Assembly (NCBI GenBank): GCA_041744575.1
Contig: JBGTKP010000049.1
Span: 62,001-126,000 of the forward strand
DNA: 64,000 nucleotides
Direction: 5' to 3'
Source: JTS-RE37 sp041744575
GTDB lineage: Bacteria; Bacteroidota; Bacteroidia; Flavobacteriales; Flavobacteriaceae
In this document: piece after piece, positions 45,140 to 53,716 of the stretch
How positions within the stretch are numbered: the first letter of the stretch is position 1
Layout: the number at the start of each line of letters is the position of its first letter
The notes under the pieces: model-generated
Told to the model about the DNA's origin: nothing
Databases searched by the model: none
What the model saw: the letters and a program-made list of their open reading frames with translations, nothing else
Made by a program: the position numbers and the translations under genes

Positions 45140-46198
45140 ATGACTACATTATTGATAATTGTTGTTTTAGTTCTAGTGGCAATTGCAATTTGGCAAATGA
45201 CCAAAATATTTGAATTGTCTCAGATTAAAACAGCGTATTCAGGAGTTGCATCAGACCGAGATAATAAATACAATGGGTACCTGATGTTCGCTTTTCTGAT
45301 TTTTATATATGGCATCACCATTTTCAGTTTCTGGAAATACTCTAAATTTCTTCTTCCTGACGCCTCGTCCGCTCACGGCGCGGAGTATGATTACCTGATG
45401 TTGATTTCCTTTGTGATCATTTTTATTGTTCAGACTATTACACAAGCCCTTCTGCACTATTTTGCCTATAAATACCGAGGTGAAACAGGGAAGAAGGCGC
45501 TCTTTTATGCAGATAATGACCGCCTTGAATTTATCTGGACCATCATCCCGGTCATTGTCCTGGCAGGCCTGATCCTATGGGGCCTGTACACCTGGACAAA
45601 TATCATGGATGTAAATGATGAGGATGATCCGTTAATTGTAGAATTATATGCACAACAATTTGTCTGGACTGCAAGATATGGCGGTGCGGACAATGTCCTG
45701 GGAGGTGCCAATGTCCGGATGATCGATATCAACCGCGCCAATATCCTCGGACTGGATGAATCAGATCCTAATGCAGAAGATGATGTCATTGTTAGGGAAT
45801 TGCATCTGCCGGTGGGAAGAAAGGTAAACTTCAGGTTCCGGTCGCAGGACGTCCTTCATTCTGCCTATATGCCACATTTCAGGGCTCAGATGAACTGTGT
45901 TCCGGGAATGATCACAGAATTTTCCTTTACCCCCATAACAACAACAGAAGATATCCGGAAAAATCCCGATGTGATTGACAAGGTGAGGCGAATCAATAAG
46001 ATCCGGGCAGAAAGGGCAGCCAAAGGAGAACCCAATTCCGATCCCTGGGAGTATGATTACCTGCTCCTTTGCAATAAGATCTGCGGCAGATCACATTACA
46101 ATATGCAAATGAGGATCGTTGTAGAGACAGAAGAAGAATACAATCAATGGATGGAAGGTCAGCCTACTTTTAGTCAGACAATCACTTCCCCGGAGTAG
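45140..46198 (+). CDS. coxB: Cytochrome c oxidase subunit II
   Basis: The 352-residue subunit has an N-terminal helix (residues 1-20), two more helices (about 47-67 and 85-107) and possibly a fourth at 132-150. A periplasmic cupredoxin domain follows. The CuA ligands are present: an early histidine in VLHSAYMPH and then Cys311, Cys315, His319 and Met322 in CNKICGRSHYNM. No cytochrome c domain is fused to its end, unlike many subunit II proteins, so electrons must come from ActE or ActA. It is encoded between actF and coxA in one operon. Confidence 0.96.
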   Translation: MTTLLIIVVLVLVAIAIWQMTKIFELSQIKTAYSGVASDRDNKYNGYLMFAFLIFIYGITIFSFWKYSKFLLPDASSAHGAEYDYLMLISFVIIFIVQTITQALLHYFAYKYRGETGKKALFYADNDRLEFIWTIIPVIVLAGLILWGLYTWTNIMDVNDEDDPLIVELYAQQFVWTARYGGADNVLGGANVRMIDINRANILGLDESDPNAEDDVIVRELHLPVGRKVNFRFRSQDVLHSAYMPHFRAQMNCVPGMITEFSFTPITTTEDIRKNPDVIDKVRRINKIRAERAAKGEPNSDPWEYDYLLLCNKICGRSHYNMQMRIVVETEEEYNQWMEGQPTFSQTITSPE

Positions 46199-46240
46199 AC
46201 AGATATTAAACCGATTAAGAATTAATACAAATTATTGATT

Positions 46241-48064
46241 ATGTCAGGACCAGGACACGAACATGCAGATGATCACTCAGAAGATCACGGACATCATCAT
46301 AAGGAGACATTCATAACCAAGTACATATTCAGCCAGGATCACAAGATGATCTCGAAACAATATTTGATAACTGGTTTGATTATGGGCTTTGTGGGCATTG
46401 CCATGTCTTTGCTTTTCAGGATGCAACTCGCATGGCCGGGTCAGAAAATGCCCGTGTTCGAAGCGCTCCTTGGGAAGTGGGCACCGGAAGGGGTTATGGA
46501 TGCAAATATTTACCTTTCCCTAATCACTATTCACGGCACGATCATGGTGTTCTTTGTGCTGACAGCCGGGCTCAGTGGCACGTTCAGTAACCTCCTGATC
46601 CCCTTGCAATGCGGCGCCCGGGATATGGCCTCAGGTTTTCTGAATATGCTCTCTTACTGGATGTTCTTCATATCCAGCGTGGTGATGATAAGCTCCCTTT
46701 TTGTCGAGTTGGGACCTGCTGCAGCTGGATGGACGGTCTATCCTCCATTGAGCGCCCTTCCCATGGCACAACCGGGGTCTGGTATGGGTATGACACTGTG
46801 GTTGGTATCTATGGCCATCTTCATTGCATCGTCGCTCCTCGGTTCTCTCAATTATATTGTGACAGTCATCAATCTGAGAACCAAAGGGATGTCAATGACC
46901 CGCCTGCCCCTAACCATCTGGGCATTCCTTGTTACGGCTATCATCGGGGTAATTTCATTTCCTGTCTTACTGTCTGCCGCGCTCTTACTCATTATGGACC
47001 GCAGTTTCGGAACCTCTTTTTTTCTTTCGGATATTTTTATCCAGGGAGAAGTCCTTCATTACCAGGGAGGATCCCCGGTACTGTTTGAGCACTTGTTCTG
47101 GTTTCTTGGGCATCCCGAGGTATATATCGTCATCCTTCCGGCCATGGGAATGGTTTCGGAGGTCATGTCAGTGAACTCCCGCAAGCCGATTTTTGGGTAC
47201 CGTGCCATGATCGCCTCCATATTGGCGATCGCCTTCTTATCCACCATTGTTTGGGGTCACCATATGTTTATTTCCGGGATGAACCCGTTCCTGGGCTCCG
47301 TATTTACATTCACTACCTTATTGATTGCCATCCCCTCCGCCGTTAAGGCATTTAACTGGATCACCACCCTTTGGAAGGGAAATTTACAATTAAATACAGG
47401 GATGATGTTTTCCATTGGAATGGTATCCACCTTTATCACAGGAGGTTTAACAGGGATCATTCTCGGGGACAGTACTCTGGATATCAATATTCACGATACC
47501 TATTTTGTTGTGGCGCATTTTCACCTGGTTATGGGTATTTCCGCATTATACGGCCTTTTTGCAGGTGTCTACCACTGGTTCCCCAAAATGTTCCAGGGCA
47601 GGATGATGAACAAAAATATGGGATACGTTCACTTCTGGATAACAGCAGTGGGATCTTATGGAATCTTCTTTCCGATGCACTTTGTGGGCATGGCAGGAGT
47701 TCCGAGAAGGTACTATGAAAATACTGCCTTCCCCATGTTTGATGAACTTACGGACATTCAGGTTTTAATGACCGTTTTCGCCCTGATTACAGCCGGTGCG
47801 CAGCTCGTATTTGCCTATAACTTTGTCAGCAGTATCTTTTACGGTCGCCGCGGGTCTCAAAATCCGTGGAAAGCAACCACGCTCGAATGGACTACGCCAT
47901 TGGAGCATTTCCATGGCAACTGGCATGGAGAAATTCCACACGTTTACCGATGGCCTTATGATTACAGCAAGGTGGATGAAAAGGGAGAATATATTATTCC
48001 CGGACAGGATTTTGTACCCCAGAATGTCCCCATTGGAGAAGGGGAAGAAGAAATGCATCATTAG
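46241..48064 (+). CDS. coxA: Cytochrome c oxidase subunit I
   Basis: The 607-residue haem-copper oxidase core holds the low-spin haem and the haem a3-CuB site. Landmarks include GHPEVYI with the crosslinked pair His291/Tyr295, the CuB histidines His340/His341 in GHHMFISGMNPF, and HDTYFVVAHFHLVMG with His418, His426 and His428. This is an A-family enzyme. The N-terminus is rich in histidine and acid (HEHADDHSEDHGHHH). The ATG at 46241 is chosen over a TTG six bases earlier. It is the last gene of the operon. No subunit III is seen next to it. Confidence 0.97.
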   Translation: MSGPGHEHADDHSEDHGHHHKETFITKYIFSQDHKMISKQYLITGLIMGFVGIAMSLLFRMQLAWPGQKMPVFEALLGKWAPEGVMDANIYLSLITIHGTIMVFFVLTAGLSGTFSNLLIPLQCGARDMASGFLNMLSYWMFFISSVVMISSLFVELGPAAAGWTVYPPLSALPMAQPGSGMGMTLWLVSMAIFIASSLLGSLNYIVTVINLRTKGMSMTRLPLTIWAFLVTAIIGVISFPVLLSAALLLIMDRSFGTSFFLSDIFIQGEVLHYQGGSPVLFEHLFWFLGHPEVYIVILPAMGMVSEVMSVNSRKPIFGYRAMIASILAIAFLSTIVWGHHMFISGMNPFLGSVFTFTTLLIAIPSAVKAFNWITTLWKGNLQLNTGMMFSIGMVSTFITGGLTGIILGDSTLDINIHDTYFVVAHFHLVMGISALYGLFAGVYHWFPKMFQGRMMNKNMGYVHFWITAVGSYGIFFPMHFVGMAGVPRRYYENTAFPMFDELTDIQVLMTVFALITAGAQLVFAYNFVSSIFYGRRGSQNPWKATTLEWTTPLEHFHGNWHGEIPHVYRWPYDYSKVDEKGEYIIPGQDFVPQNVPIGEGEEEMHH

Positions 48065-48088
48065 AACATCAGATCTTATTTATTTCAA

Positions 48089-48115
48089 GCCCGTCTCCTG
48101 ACGGGCATTTTTATT
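48089..48115 (+). terminator. Terminator of the act-cox operon
   Basis: GCCCGTC (48089-48095) and GACGGGC (48100-48106) pair around TCCT and are followed by ATTTTTATT. It lies 25 bases after the coxA stop. Confidence 0.88.
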
Positions 48116-48180
48116 CGCTGCTTTGCAGATTCTATAAATCCCGCTTTTTGTGATATCTTAGTGACGTCCCCCACAGATAT

Positions 48181-48199
48181 TAAGTGTCCGGAACACTTA
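48181..48199. repeat. Inverted repeat upstream of the DUF2807 gene
   Basis: TAAGTGT and ACACTTA form a perfect 7-base inverted repeat around CCGGA, 21 bases before the ATG at 48220. It could be an operator or a leader hairpin; nothing else supports either role. Confidence 0.35.
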
Positions 48200-48219
48200 T
48201 TGAAGCAACTGATTATAAA

Positions 48220-49044
48220 ATGAGAAAATTACTCCTGATTACTCTGATTATGGGCACCTTTACCGTGTTTGGCCAGAGAAAACCAAAGATAAAAGGCAAT
48301 AGAATTGTCACTGAGATCCGAGAAGAACTACCTCCTTTTAATTCAATTGAGCTGATAGATGATCTGGAGGTGATGTTACAACCGTCCTCAGCTGCCGGTT
48401 ATTCCCTTGTGGCGGATGATAACCTTGTTGATGTCCTGAAGTTTAAGGTCGAGGACAGTACCCTGGTCATCAGTTCTTTTTACAATATCACTGCCAGTAA
48501 AAAACTGGAAATCACGATCCTGTATGAAGAACTTAAGTCTCTTAACCTGAAGGAAGGGAAGATCGTAATGGAGGATATACTTTCATCGGAGCAACTCTCT
48601 ATAAATACATCCGGAACTGCCAAAATTCAGTTGAATGCCAGGTCGGAAGTGATACAGCTCTCGATGGAGGGATCCAGTTCGGGAGATTTTAACCTCGACA
48701 GTGATTCCCTGAACATTCATTTGAAAGACAAGGCGGATGCCCGAATTTATTCTGTGGGAGCAAGCAATACGGTCGAAATGCTGAACAACGCTTCTGCACA
48801 GCTGGAAGGTACGGCCGATACTTTGCAACTGAAACTCTATGACAATTCCGGTATGAAAGCGGAACGTCTCGAAGCCGGCAAGGCCATTGTCTTTTTGGAA
48901 GATTCGCCAAGTGTCAGGGTCTATGCCCTTCGGACTTTTGAATTGACTTCCCGGGGATCAGCCAAAACTTACCTCTATGGCAATCCGGAAATTAGCATTC
49001 ATGAGTTTTTGGACACCTCAGAAATGTATAAGAGGAATGACTAA
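48220..49044 (+). CDS. Exported DUF2807 (GIN domain) protein
   Basis: The 274-residue protein has a signal peptide (MRKLLLITLIMGTFTVFGQ) and then the DUF2807 'head GIN' fold, a beta-strand repeat protein starting with the typical LPPFNSIELIDDLEVMLQ. Internal stretches such as LNLKEGKIVMEDILSS and LNARSEVIQLSMEG show the repeating strands. These proteins are thought to be envelope adhesin-like or stress-related, without known biochemistry. A GTG frame from 48184 would place residues before the signal peptide and is rejected. Its last four bases overlap the convergent acyl-CoA oxidase gene. Confidence 0.82.
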   Translation: MRKLLLITLIMGTFTVFGQRKPKIKGNRIVTEIREELPPFNSIELIDDLEVMLQPSSAAGYSLVADDNLVDVLKFKVEDSTLVISSFYNITASKKLEITILYEELKSLNLKEGKIVMEDILSSEQLSINTSGTAKIQLNARSEVIQLSMEGSSSGDFNLDSDSLNIHLKDKADARIYSVGASNTVEMLNNASAQLEGTADTLQLKLYDNSGMKAERLEAGKAIVFLEDSPSVRVYALRTFELTSRGSAKTYLYGNPEISIHEFLDTSEMYKRND

Positions 49045-51305
49045 CCGGCAATGGGAGCGGTCAGGCATTGTTCCGGGATCCCAAAACCATTGACCAGCAC
49101 TTCTGCATGTGGCCTGAGTTCGGTACAAAGCCGCTCAACCCTCTGTCGGATGGCCTTGGACTTATTACTGCCAAGATAGCCCTGCTCCAGGAACCAGGAG
49201 GCATCCCTCCTGATTTCATATAGCGCGTACAAGGTGCCCAGCTTTTCAAAAAGAAGTCTGTTTTTTTCTTCCCTGATGTTGCCTGTAAATTCCGTGAAGG
49301 TGTTGTAAGCCAATTCACAGCTATAGGCACTGGAGAGGGCCAGCAAATGGGTTTGAACTTTAAGGAATGCCTGATAGGCCGGCATTCCTTTTCTGATATA
49401 ATCCCTGATCCGCAATGCCAGGGTGTAGGTCAGCCTGTTGGTACGGTAATTTAATGCATGTCGGTGGAACTTTGGGTTGTACAAATGAGCCCTATCCACC
49501 TTATTGGTATAAGCCGGATTGATCGCGGCCATTTTCCCTGCCAGCTGTTTCCCGATGAGTTTGAGGACCGAAACAAAACTTGCACTGTTAAATTCCGACT
49601 GAAAATCTGATAAAATCCCTTTTGCGGCCAATTGCATGAGCACGGTATTATCCCCTTCGAAGGTGGTGAAAATATCCATATCGGCCCGCAGTCCTGCAAT
49701 CCGGTTCTCCAGGAGGTATCCTTTCCCTCCGCAGGCTTCCCGGCATTCCTGAATTGTCTCATTGGCGAAATGGGTGATTGCGGCTTTCAATCCTGCTACC
49801 TGTGTTTCTGTTTTTCGTTTATCCGGGACTGCTTCATCCCCGTATTGTTCGACCATATGGTTCAGCGAAACATGATATACATAAGAAGAAGCTACGGCCG
49901 GAAGAAGTCTGAGCTGATGTGTGGGATAGTCCATAATCAGGTCTTCCTGTACTTTGGTCCCGTCATTGAACTGTCTTCTTTTTAAGGCATACCGAACCGC
50001 AATGGCGAGTGCCATCTTGGCGCCGCTTAAAGCGCCTTTGGCCACACAGATACGGCCACCCACCAAAGTGCCCAGCATGGTAAAAAATCGTTTATTGGGA
50101 TCTTTTATATCGGAATGGTAAGAACCGTCTTCCAGGATCTCCCCATATTTATTTAAGAGATTTTCTCTGGGTACCTGAACCCGGTTGAACCAGATCTTTC
50201 CGTTGTCCACCCCGTTGAGGCCAAGTTTATATCCGTTGTCAGCGATGGAGATACCTTCTAGCAGATCATGTTTTTCATCGCGGAGGGGAACCAGGATGGC
50301 ATGGACACCATGGTTTTGACCATCAACGATCAACTGGGCAAATACGGAAGCCATTGTCGCGTCCATGGCGTTCCCGATATATTCCTTATTGTCATCACTA
50401 CCCGGTGTATGGAGGAAGATGCTGTCAGATTCCCGTTCATAGGTAGCAGTAGTCCTTATTCCCCTGACGTTTGAGCCGTGCCCTGTTTCAGTCATGGCAA
50501 AACACCCTAGCAGGGAGGCGGTTCCTGTATCCCTCAAATACCGGTCATGATGTTTTTTGGTTCCTAATTTTTGAATACTTCCACCAAAGAGCCCAAATTG
50601 TACTCCGAATTTTACCGAAAGGCTGCCGTCTGCAAACACCAGGTTTTCAAACACGGCCGCGTACAGATTCATGTCACCTGTCCCGCCATATTCCGTGGGA
50701 TATGCCATGGCACCGTATCCCTTTTCTGCCAGATACTGAAGCTGCTTAAGTACTTTCCTCCGGAACCCCTCTTTTTCCCTTTGTATTTCCCAGGCAAAAA
50801 CCGGATCTGAGAGCATCGCCCGGATCTTCCTGATCTGCGTTCCGTATGTTCCCGTCAGCAGCGCATCCAGAACCTCTGGCTCATAGTAATGGGAGGATTT
50901 CTCCTGATCGACCGAAACTTCAAAAAGATGGACATAGTGATTGGGCTGTATGCCCAGATGTACCTCTATTTGCTGGAGCGCCGGATTTACCGGGCAAGCC
51001 TCAAGGTAATGGCAAACCATTTTACGGCTGAATTCCGATAATGGGTAAGGGTCACTTTCCGTAAGCTTTATTCTGGAATTGGTAATGGTCTGCTTCCATA
51101 GTTTTAATTCAGTATTGGTCGGGCCATGGTCCTTACTGAGCCAACGCAGCAACCTGGTCCCCTCCTCCTTCGTCAATGAGGTATCGGTTTCAATGGCTTT
51201 CGCAACGACGGCAATTTCTGAAACTGACAGCAGGTCATCGGACCAGATGACATAAAAAAATGGAATATATTGCAGAATACCGGAAGAATACGGGCTTTTA
51301 TACAT
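49041..51305 (-). CDS. Acyl-CoA dehydrogenase/oxidase family flavoenzyme (ACOX-like, long form)
   Basis: The 754-residue FAD enzyme has the fold and length of peroxisomal-type acyl-CoA oxidases. FAD contact segments include CFAMTETGHGSNVRGIRTTA and YALKRRQFN; the catalytic-glutamate segment is TTFEGDNTVLMQLAAKG. The sequence GGKGYLLENRI also fits. About 150 residues after the catalytic site form the second acyl-CoA-oxidase C-terminal domain. It introduces the trans-2 double bond in fatty acyl-CoA, either with oxygen (oxidase) or with an electron-transfer flavoprotein; sequence alone does not decide. The N-terminal 60 residues are less conserved, so the exact start is uncertain. Confidence 0.87.
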   Translation of the reverse strand: MYKSPYSSGILQYIPFFYVIWSDDLLSVSEIAVVAKAIETDTSLTKEEGTRLLRWLSKDHGPTNTELKLWKQTITNSRIKLTESDPYPLSEFSRKMVCHYLEACPVNPALQQIEVHLGIQPNHYVHLFEVSVDQEKSSHYYEPEVLDALLTGTYGTQIRKIRAMLSDPVFAWEIQREKEGFRRKVLKQLQYLAEKGYGAMAYPTEYGGTGDMNLYAAVFENLVFADGSLSVKFGVQFGLFGGSIQKLGTKKHHDRYLRDTGTASLLGCFAMTETGHGSNVRGIRTTATYERESDSIFLHTPGSDDNKEYIGNAMDATMASVFAQLIVDGQNHGVHAILVPLRDEKHDLLEGISIADNGYKLGLNGVDNGKIWFNRVQVPRENLLNKYGEILEDGSYHSDIKDPNKRFFTMLGTLVGGRICVAKGALSGAKMALAIAVRYALKRRQFNDGTKVQEDLIMDYPTHQLRLLPAVASSYVYHVSLNHMVEQYGDEAVPDKRKTETQVAGLKAAITHFANETIQECREACGGKGYLLENRIAGLRADMDIFTTFEGDNTVLMQLAAKGILSDFQSEFNSASFVSVLKLIGKQLAGKMAAINPAYTNKVDRAHLYNPKFHRHALNYRTNRLTYTLALRIRDYIRKGMPAYQAFLKVQTHLLALSSAYSCELAYNTFTEFTGNIREEKNRLLFEKLGTLYALYEIRRDASWFLEQGYLGSNKSKAIRQRVERLCTELRPHAEVLVNGFGIPEQCLTAPIAG

Positions 51306-51455
51306 AGGGGTGAAAATACGATTTTTTTAAAATGATTTACCTCCTCACTTCCACCATAACTAATCTTTGCAGGATGTTTTTAATATGAAAAGAGCAGGTG
51401 TAACGGCGGTCTCAATGTAGCATACGGCTTGCTGTTTTTGTCTGCCTTCTTTATG

Positions 51456-51463
51456 TATATTTG
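51456..51463 (+). promoter_or_regulatory. Putative -7 element of ruvB, implying an almost leaderless mRNA
   Basis: TATATTTG matches the consensus and ends seven bases before the ruvB ATG at 51471. Transcription should start within a few bases of the start codon. It also argues against the longer frame from 51429. No TTG at 19-base spacing; TTG at 51438-51440 gives 15. Confidence 0.5.
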
Positions 51464-51470
51464 TTCTGAC

Positions 51471-52493
51471 ATGAATGAACATCTCGATCCAACTGCGGCT
51501 TACTTTTCATCTAAAGAACTCGAAATTGAGAAAGAGTTGCGTCCTGTCTCCTTCGATGATTTCACTGGTCAGGAACAAATCCTGGACAATCTGAAAATTT
51601 TCGTACAAGCGGCCAACCTTCGAAAAGAGGCCCTGGATCATACATTATTTCACGGGCCCCCGGGCTTGGGTAAAACGACTCTCGCCCATATTCTTGCAAA
51701 TGAATTGGGAGTAGGTATCAAGATCACTTCCGGACCGGTGCTGGATAAGCCGGGCGATCTCGCCGGGCTGCTGACCAACTTAGGCGAGCGGGATGTACTT
51801 TTTATTGATGAAATACACAGGTTGAGCCCTGTGGTCGAGGAATATTTGTATTCCGCCATGGAGGATTACCGCATTGACATCATGATAGAAACGGGTCCGA
51901 ACGCCAGGTCGGTTCAAATCAATTTACAGCCATTTACCCTTATCGGGGCAACCACCCGTTCCGGATTGCTTACCGCCCCAATGCGGGCGAGATTCGGAAT
52001 CTCAAGCCGCCTGGAATATTACAGCACGGAACTACTGTCTACTATTGTCATCAGGAGTGCTGAAATTCTCAAAGTTCCGATCACCGATGATGCTGCAATA
52101 GAGATAGCAGGCAGGAGCAGAGGAACACCAAGGATCTGTAACGCCCTGTTAAGGAGGGTACGCGATTTTGCACAGATTAAAGGAAGCGGAAAAATTGATA
52201 TGGACATTTCGAAATATGGGTTGAACGCCCTTCATGTGGATGTCCATGGCCTCGATGAAATGGACAATAAGATCCTGACCACAATCATCGATAAATTTAA
52301 GGGTGGACCTGTAGGGATTACCACCCTTGCCACAGCAGTCTCCGAAAGTGCTGAAACCATTGAGGAAGTCTATGAGCCTTTCCTGATTCAACAGGGCTTT
52401 ATCATGAGAACGCCACGGGGCCGTGAAGTTACTGAAAGGGCCTACCAGCATCTTGGAAGGATCCGGGGTAGCCAGCAGCCCGGGTTATTTTAA
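51471..52493 (+). CDS. ruvB: Holliday junction helicase motor RuvB
   Basis: The 340-residue AAA+ ATPase has an N-terminal RPVSFDDFTGQEQ box, Walker A GPPGLGKTT, Walker B FIDEIHRL, the GATTRSGLL sensor region and the C-terminal winged helix (PFLIQQGFIMRTPRGREVT). It drives branch migration with RuvA, whose gene lies 8 kb away in the same window. It is followed by queG after 11 bases, so the two are likely cotranscribed. Confidence 0.97.
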   Translation: MNEHLDPTAAYFSSKELEIEKELRPVSFDDFTGQEQILDNLKIFVQAANLRKEALDHTLFHGPPGLGKTTLAHILANELGVGIKITSGPVLDKPGDLAGLLTNLGERDVLFIDEIHRLSPVVEEYLYSAMEDYRIDIMIETGPNARSVQINLQPFTLIGATTRSGLLTAPMRARFGISSRLEYYSTELLSTIVIRSAEILKVPITDDAAIEIAGRSRGTPRICNALLRRVRDFAQIKGSGKIDMDISKYGLNALHVDVHGLDEMDNKILTTIIDKFKGGPVGITTLATAVSESAETIEEVYEPFLIQQGFIMRTPRGREVTERAYQHLGRIRGSQQPGLF

Positions 52494-52504
52494 AGGATGC
52501 TTTC

Positions 52505-53425
52505 ATGTCAGGTCCTGAATTTTACACAAAGCGTATCAAGGAGGAAGCCCTGCGTCTGGGGTTTATCTCCTGTGGGATCTCCAAAGCTGAATTTTTAGAA
52601 GCCGAAGCGCCCCGGCTCGAAGCCTGGCTGAAGAGGAATATGCACGGCGAAATGTCTTATATGGCCAATCATTTTGACAAAAGACTGGACCCCCGCATGC
52701 TGGTCGATGGAGCCCAATCAGTCATCTCACTTCTTCTGAACTACTACCCGGAGTCTTCGCAGCAGGATGCGTCCTATAAAGTATCAAAATATGCCTATGG
52801 TCAGGATTATCATCATGTGATTAAAGAGAAACTCCATAAGTTACTGTCTTTTATTTCCGAAAACATAGGGGAAGTGCACGGCCGGGCTTTTGTAGACTCT
52901 GCCCCGGTGCTTGATAAGGCCTGGGCGGCAAAAAGTGGTCTGGGGTGGATAGGAAAACACAGCAATCTGCTGACACAACAGCTAGGATCCTTCTATTTCA
53001 TTGCCGAACTTATCACAGACCTTGAATTGACCTATGATTACCCGGTAACTGACCACTGTGGCACCTGTACCGCCTGCATTGATGCCTGCCCGACGGAGGC
53101 CATTATTGCCCCTTATGTGGTTGACGGCAGCAAATGTATTTCCTATTTTACGATCGAGTTGAAAAATGAAATCCCTGCCGAAGTGAAAGGCAAATTTGAA
53201 GACTGGATTTTCGGCTGTGATACCTGCCAGGATGTTTGCCCGTGGAACCGATTTTCAAAACCGCACAGCGAACCTCTTTTCGATCCTCACCCGGACCTGT
53301 TAGGCATGAAGGCCAAGGACTGGGAAGAAATAACAGAGGAAGTTTTCAGGAAAATATTTAAAGATTCCCCCGTAAAGCGGACCGGATTCAAAGGTTTGAA
53401 GAGGAATATTAAATTTGTGGAATAA
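52505..53425 (+). CDS. queG: Epoxyqueuosine reductase
   Basis: The 306-residue enzyme catalyses the last step of queuosine synthesis in tRNA. It has the cobalamin-binding N-terminal region (FVDSAPVLDKAWAAKSGLGW, GKHSNLL) and two [4Fe-4S] clusters in CGTCTACIDACPTEA and CDTCQDVCPWN. The length fits the form lacking the HEAT-repeat C-terminal domain. It is 11 bases after ruvB. Confidence 0.96.
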   Translation: MSGPEFYTKRIKEEALRLGFISCGISKAEFLEAEAPRLEAWLKRNMHGEMSYMANHFDKRLDPRMLVDGAQSVISLLLNYYPESSQQDASYKVSKYAYGQDYHHVIKEKLHKLLSFISENIGEVHGRAFVDSAPVLDKAWAAKSGLGWIGKHSNLLTQQLGSFYFIAELITDLELTYDYPVTDHCGTCTACIDACPTEAIIAPYVVDGSKCISYFTIELKNEIPAEVKGKFEDWIFGCDTCQDVCPWNRFSKPHSEPLFDPHPDLLGMKAKDWEEITEEVFRKIFKDSPVKRTGFKGLKRNIKFVE

Positions 53426-53716
53426 AATTGCCCTCAACGTGCGATGGGAATAATATTTCAGGAGTAGTTCTCTTTCATTTCTTTTTTGAAAGCAATATTT
53501 TATGGTTCTGTCAACCTTTCATCGGTGCCATCTCGGATACAACCTGGTCTCCAGGATAGGGTCGCAGAAAACATGTTTTCCTGAATTTTATTTATCGTCG
53601 CCTCTGTACTCGCGCTGACGCTGAACGTGGCCTAAATTGGAAAATATACGCGGTATTTTCGTGTAAACAGGTCGATCGCAGTGAAGCACTTCCCCGAACC
53701 AAAATGCTCAGGCAGA
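53426..53716. other. Intergenic region of 291 bases between convergent queG and GH15 genes
   Basis: No gene recognised. A weak stem (CTTTCA / TGAAAG, near 53470-53491) has a T-rich loop and is not a convincing terminator. Confidence 0.4.
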
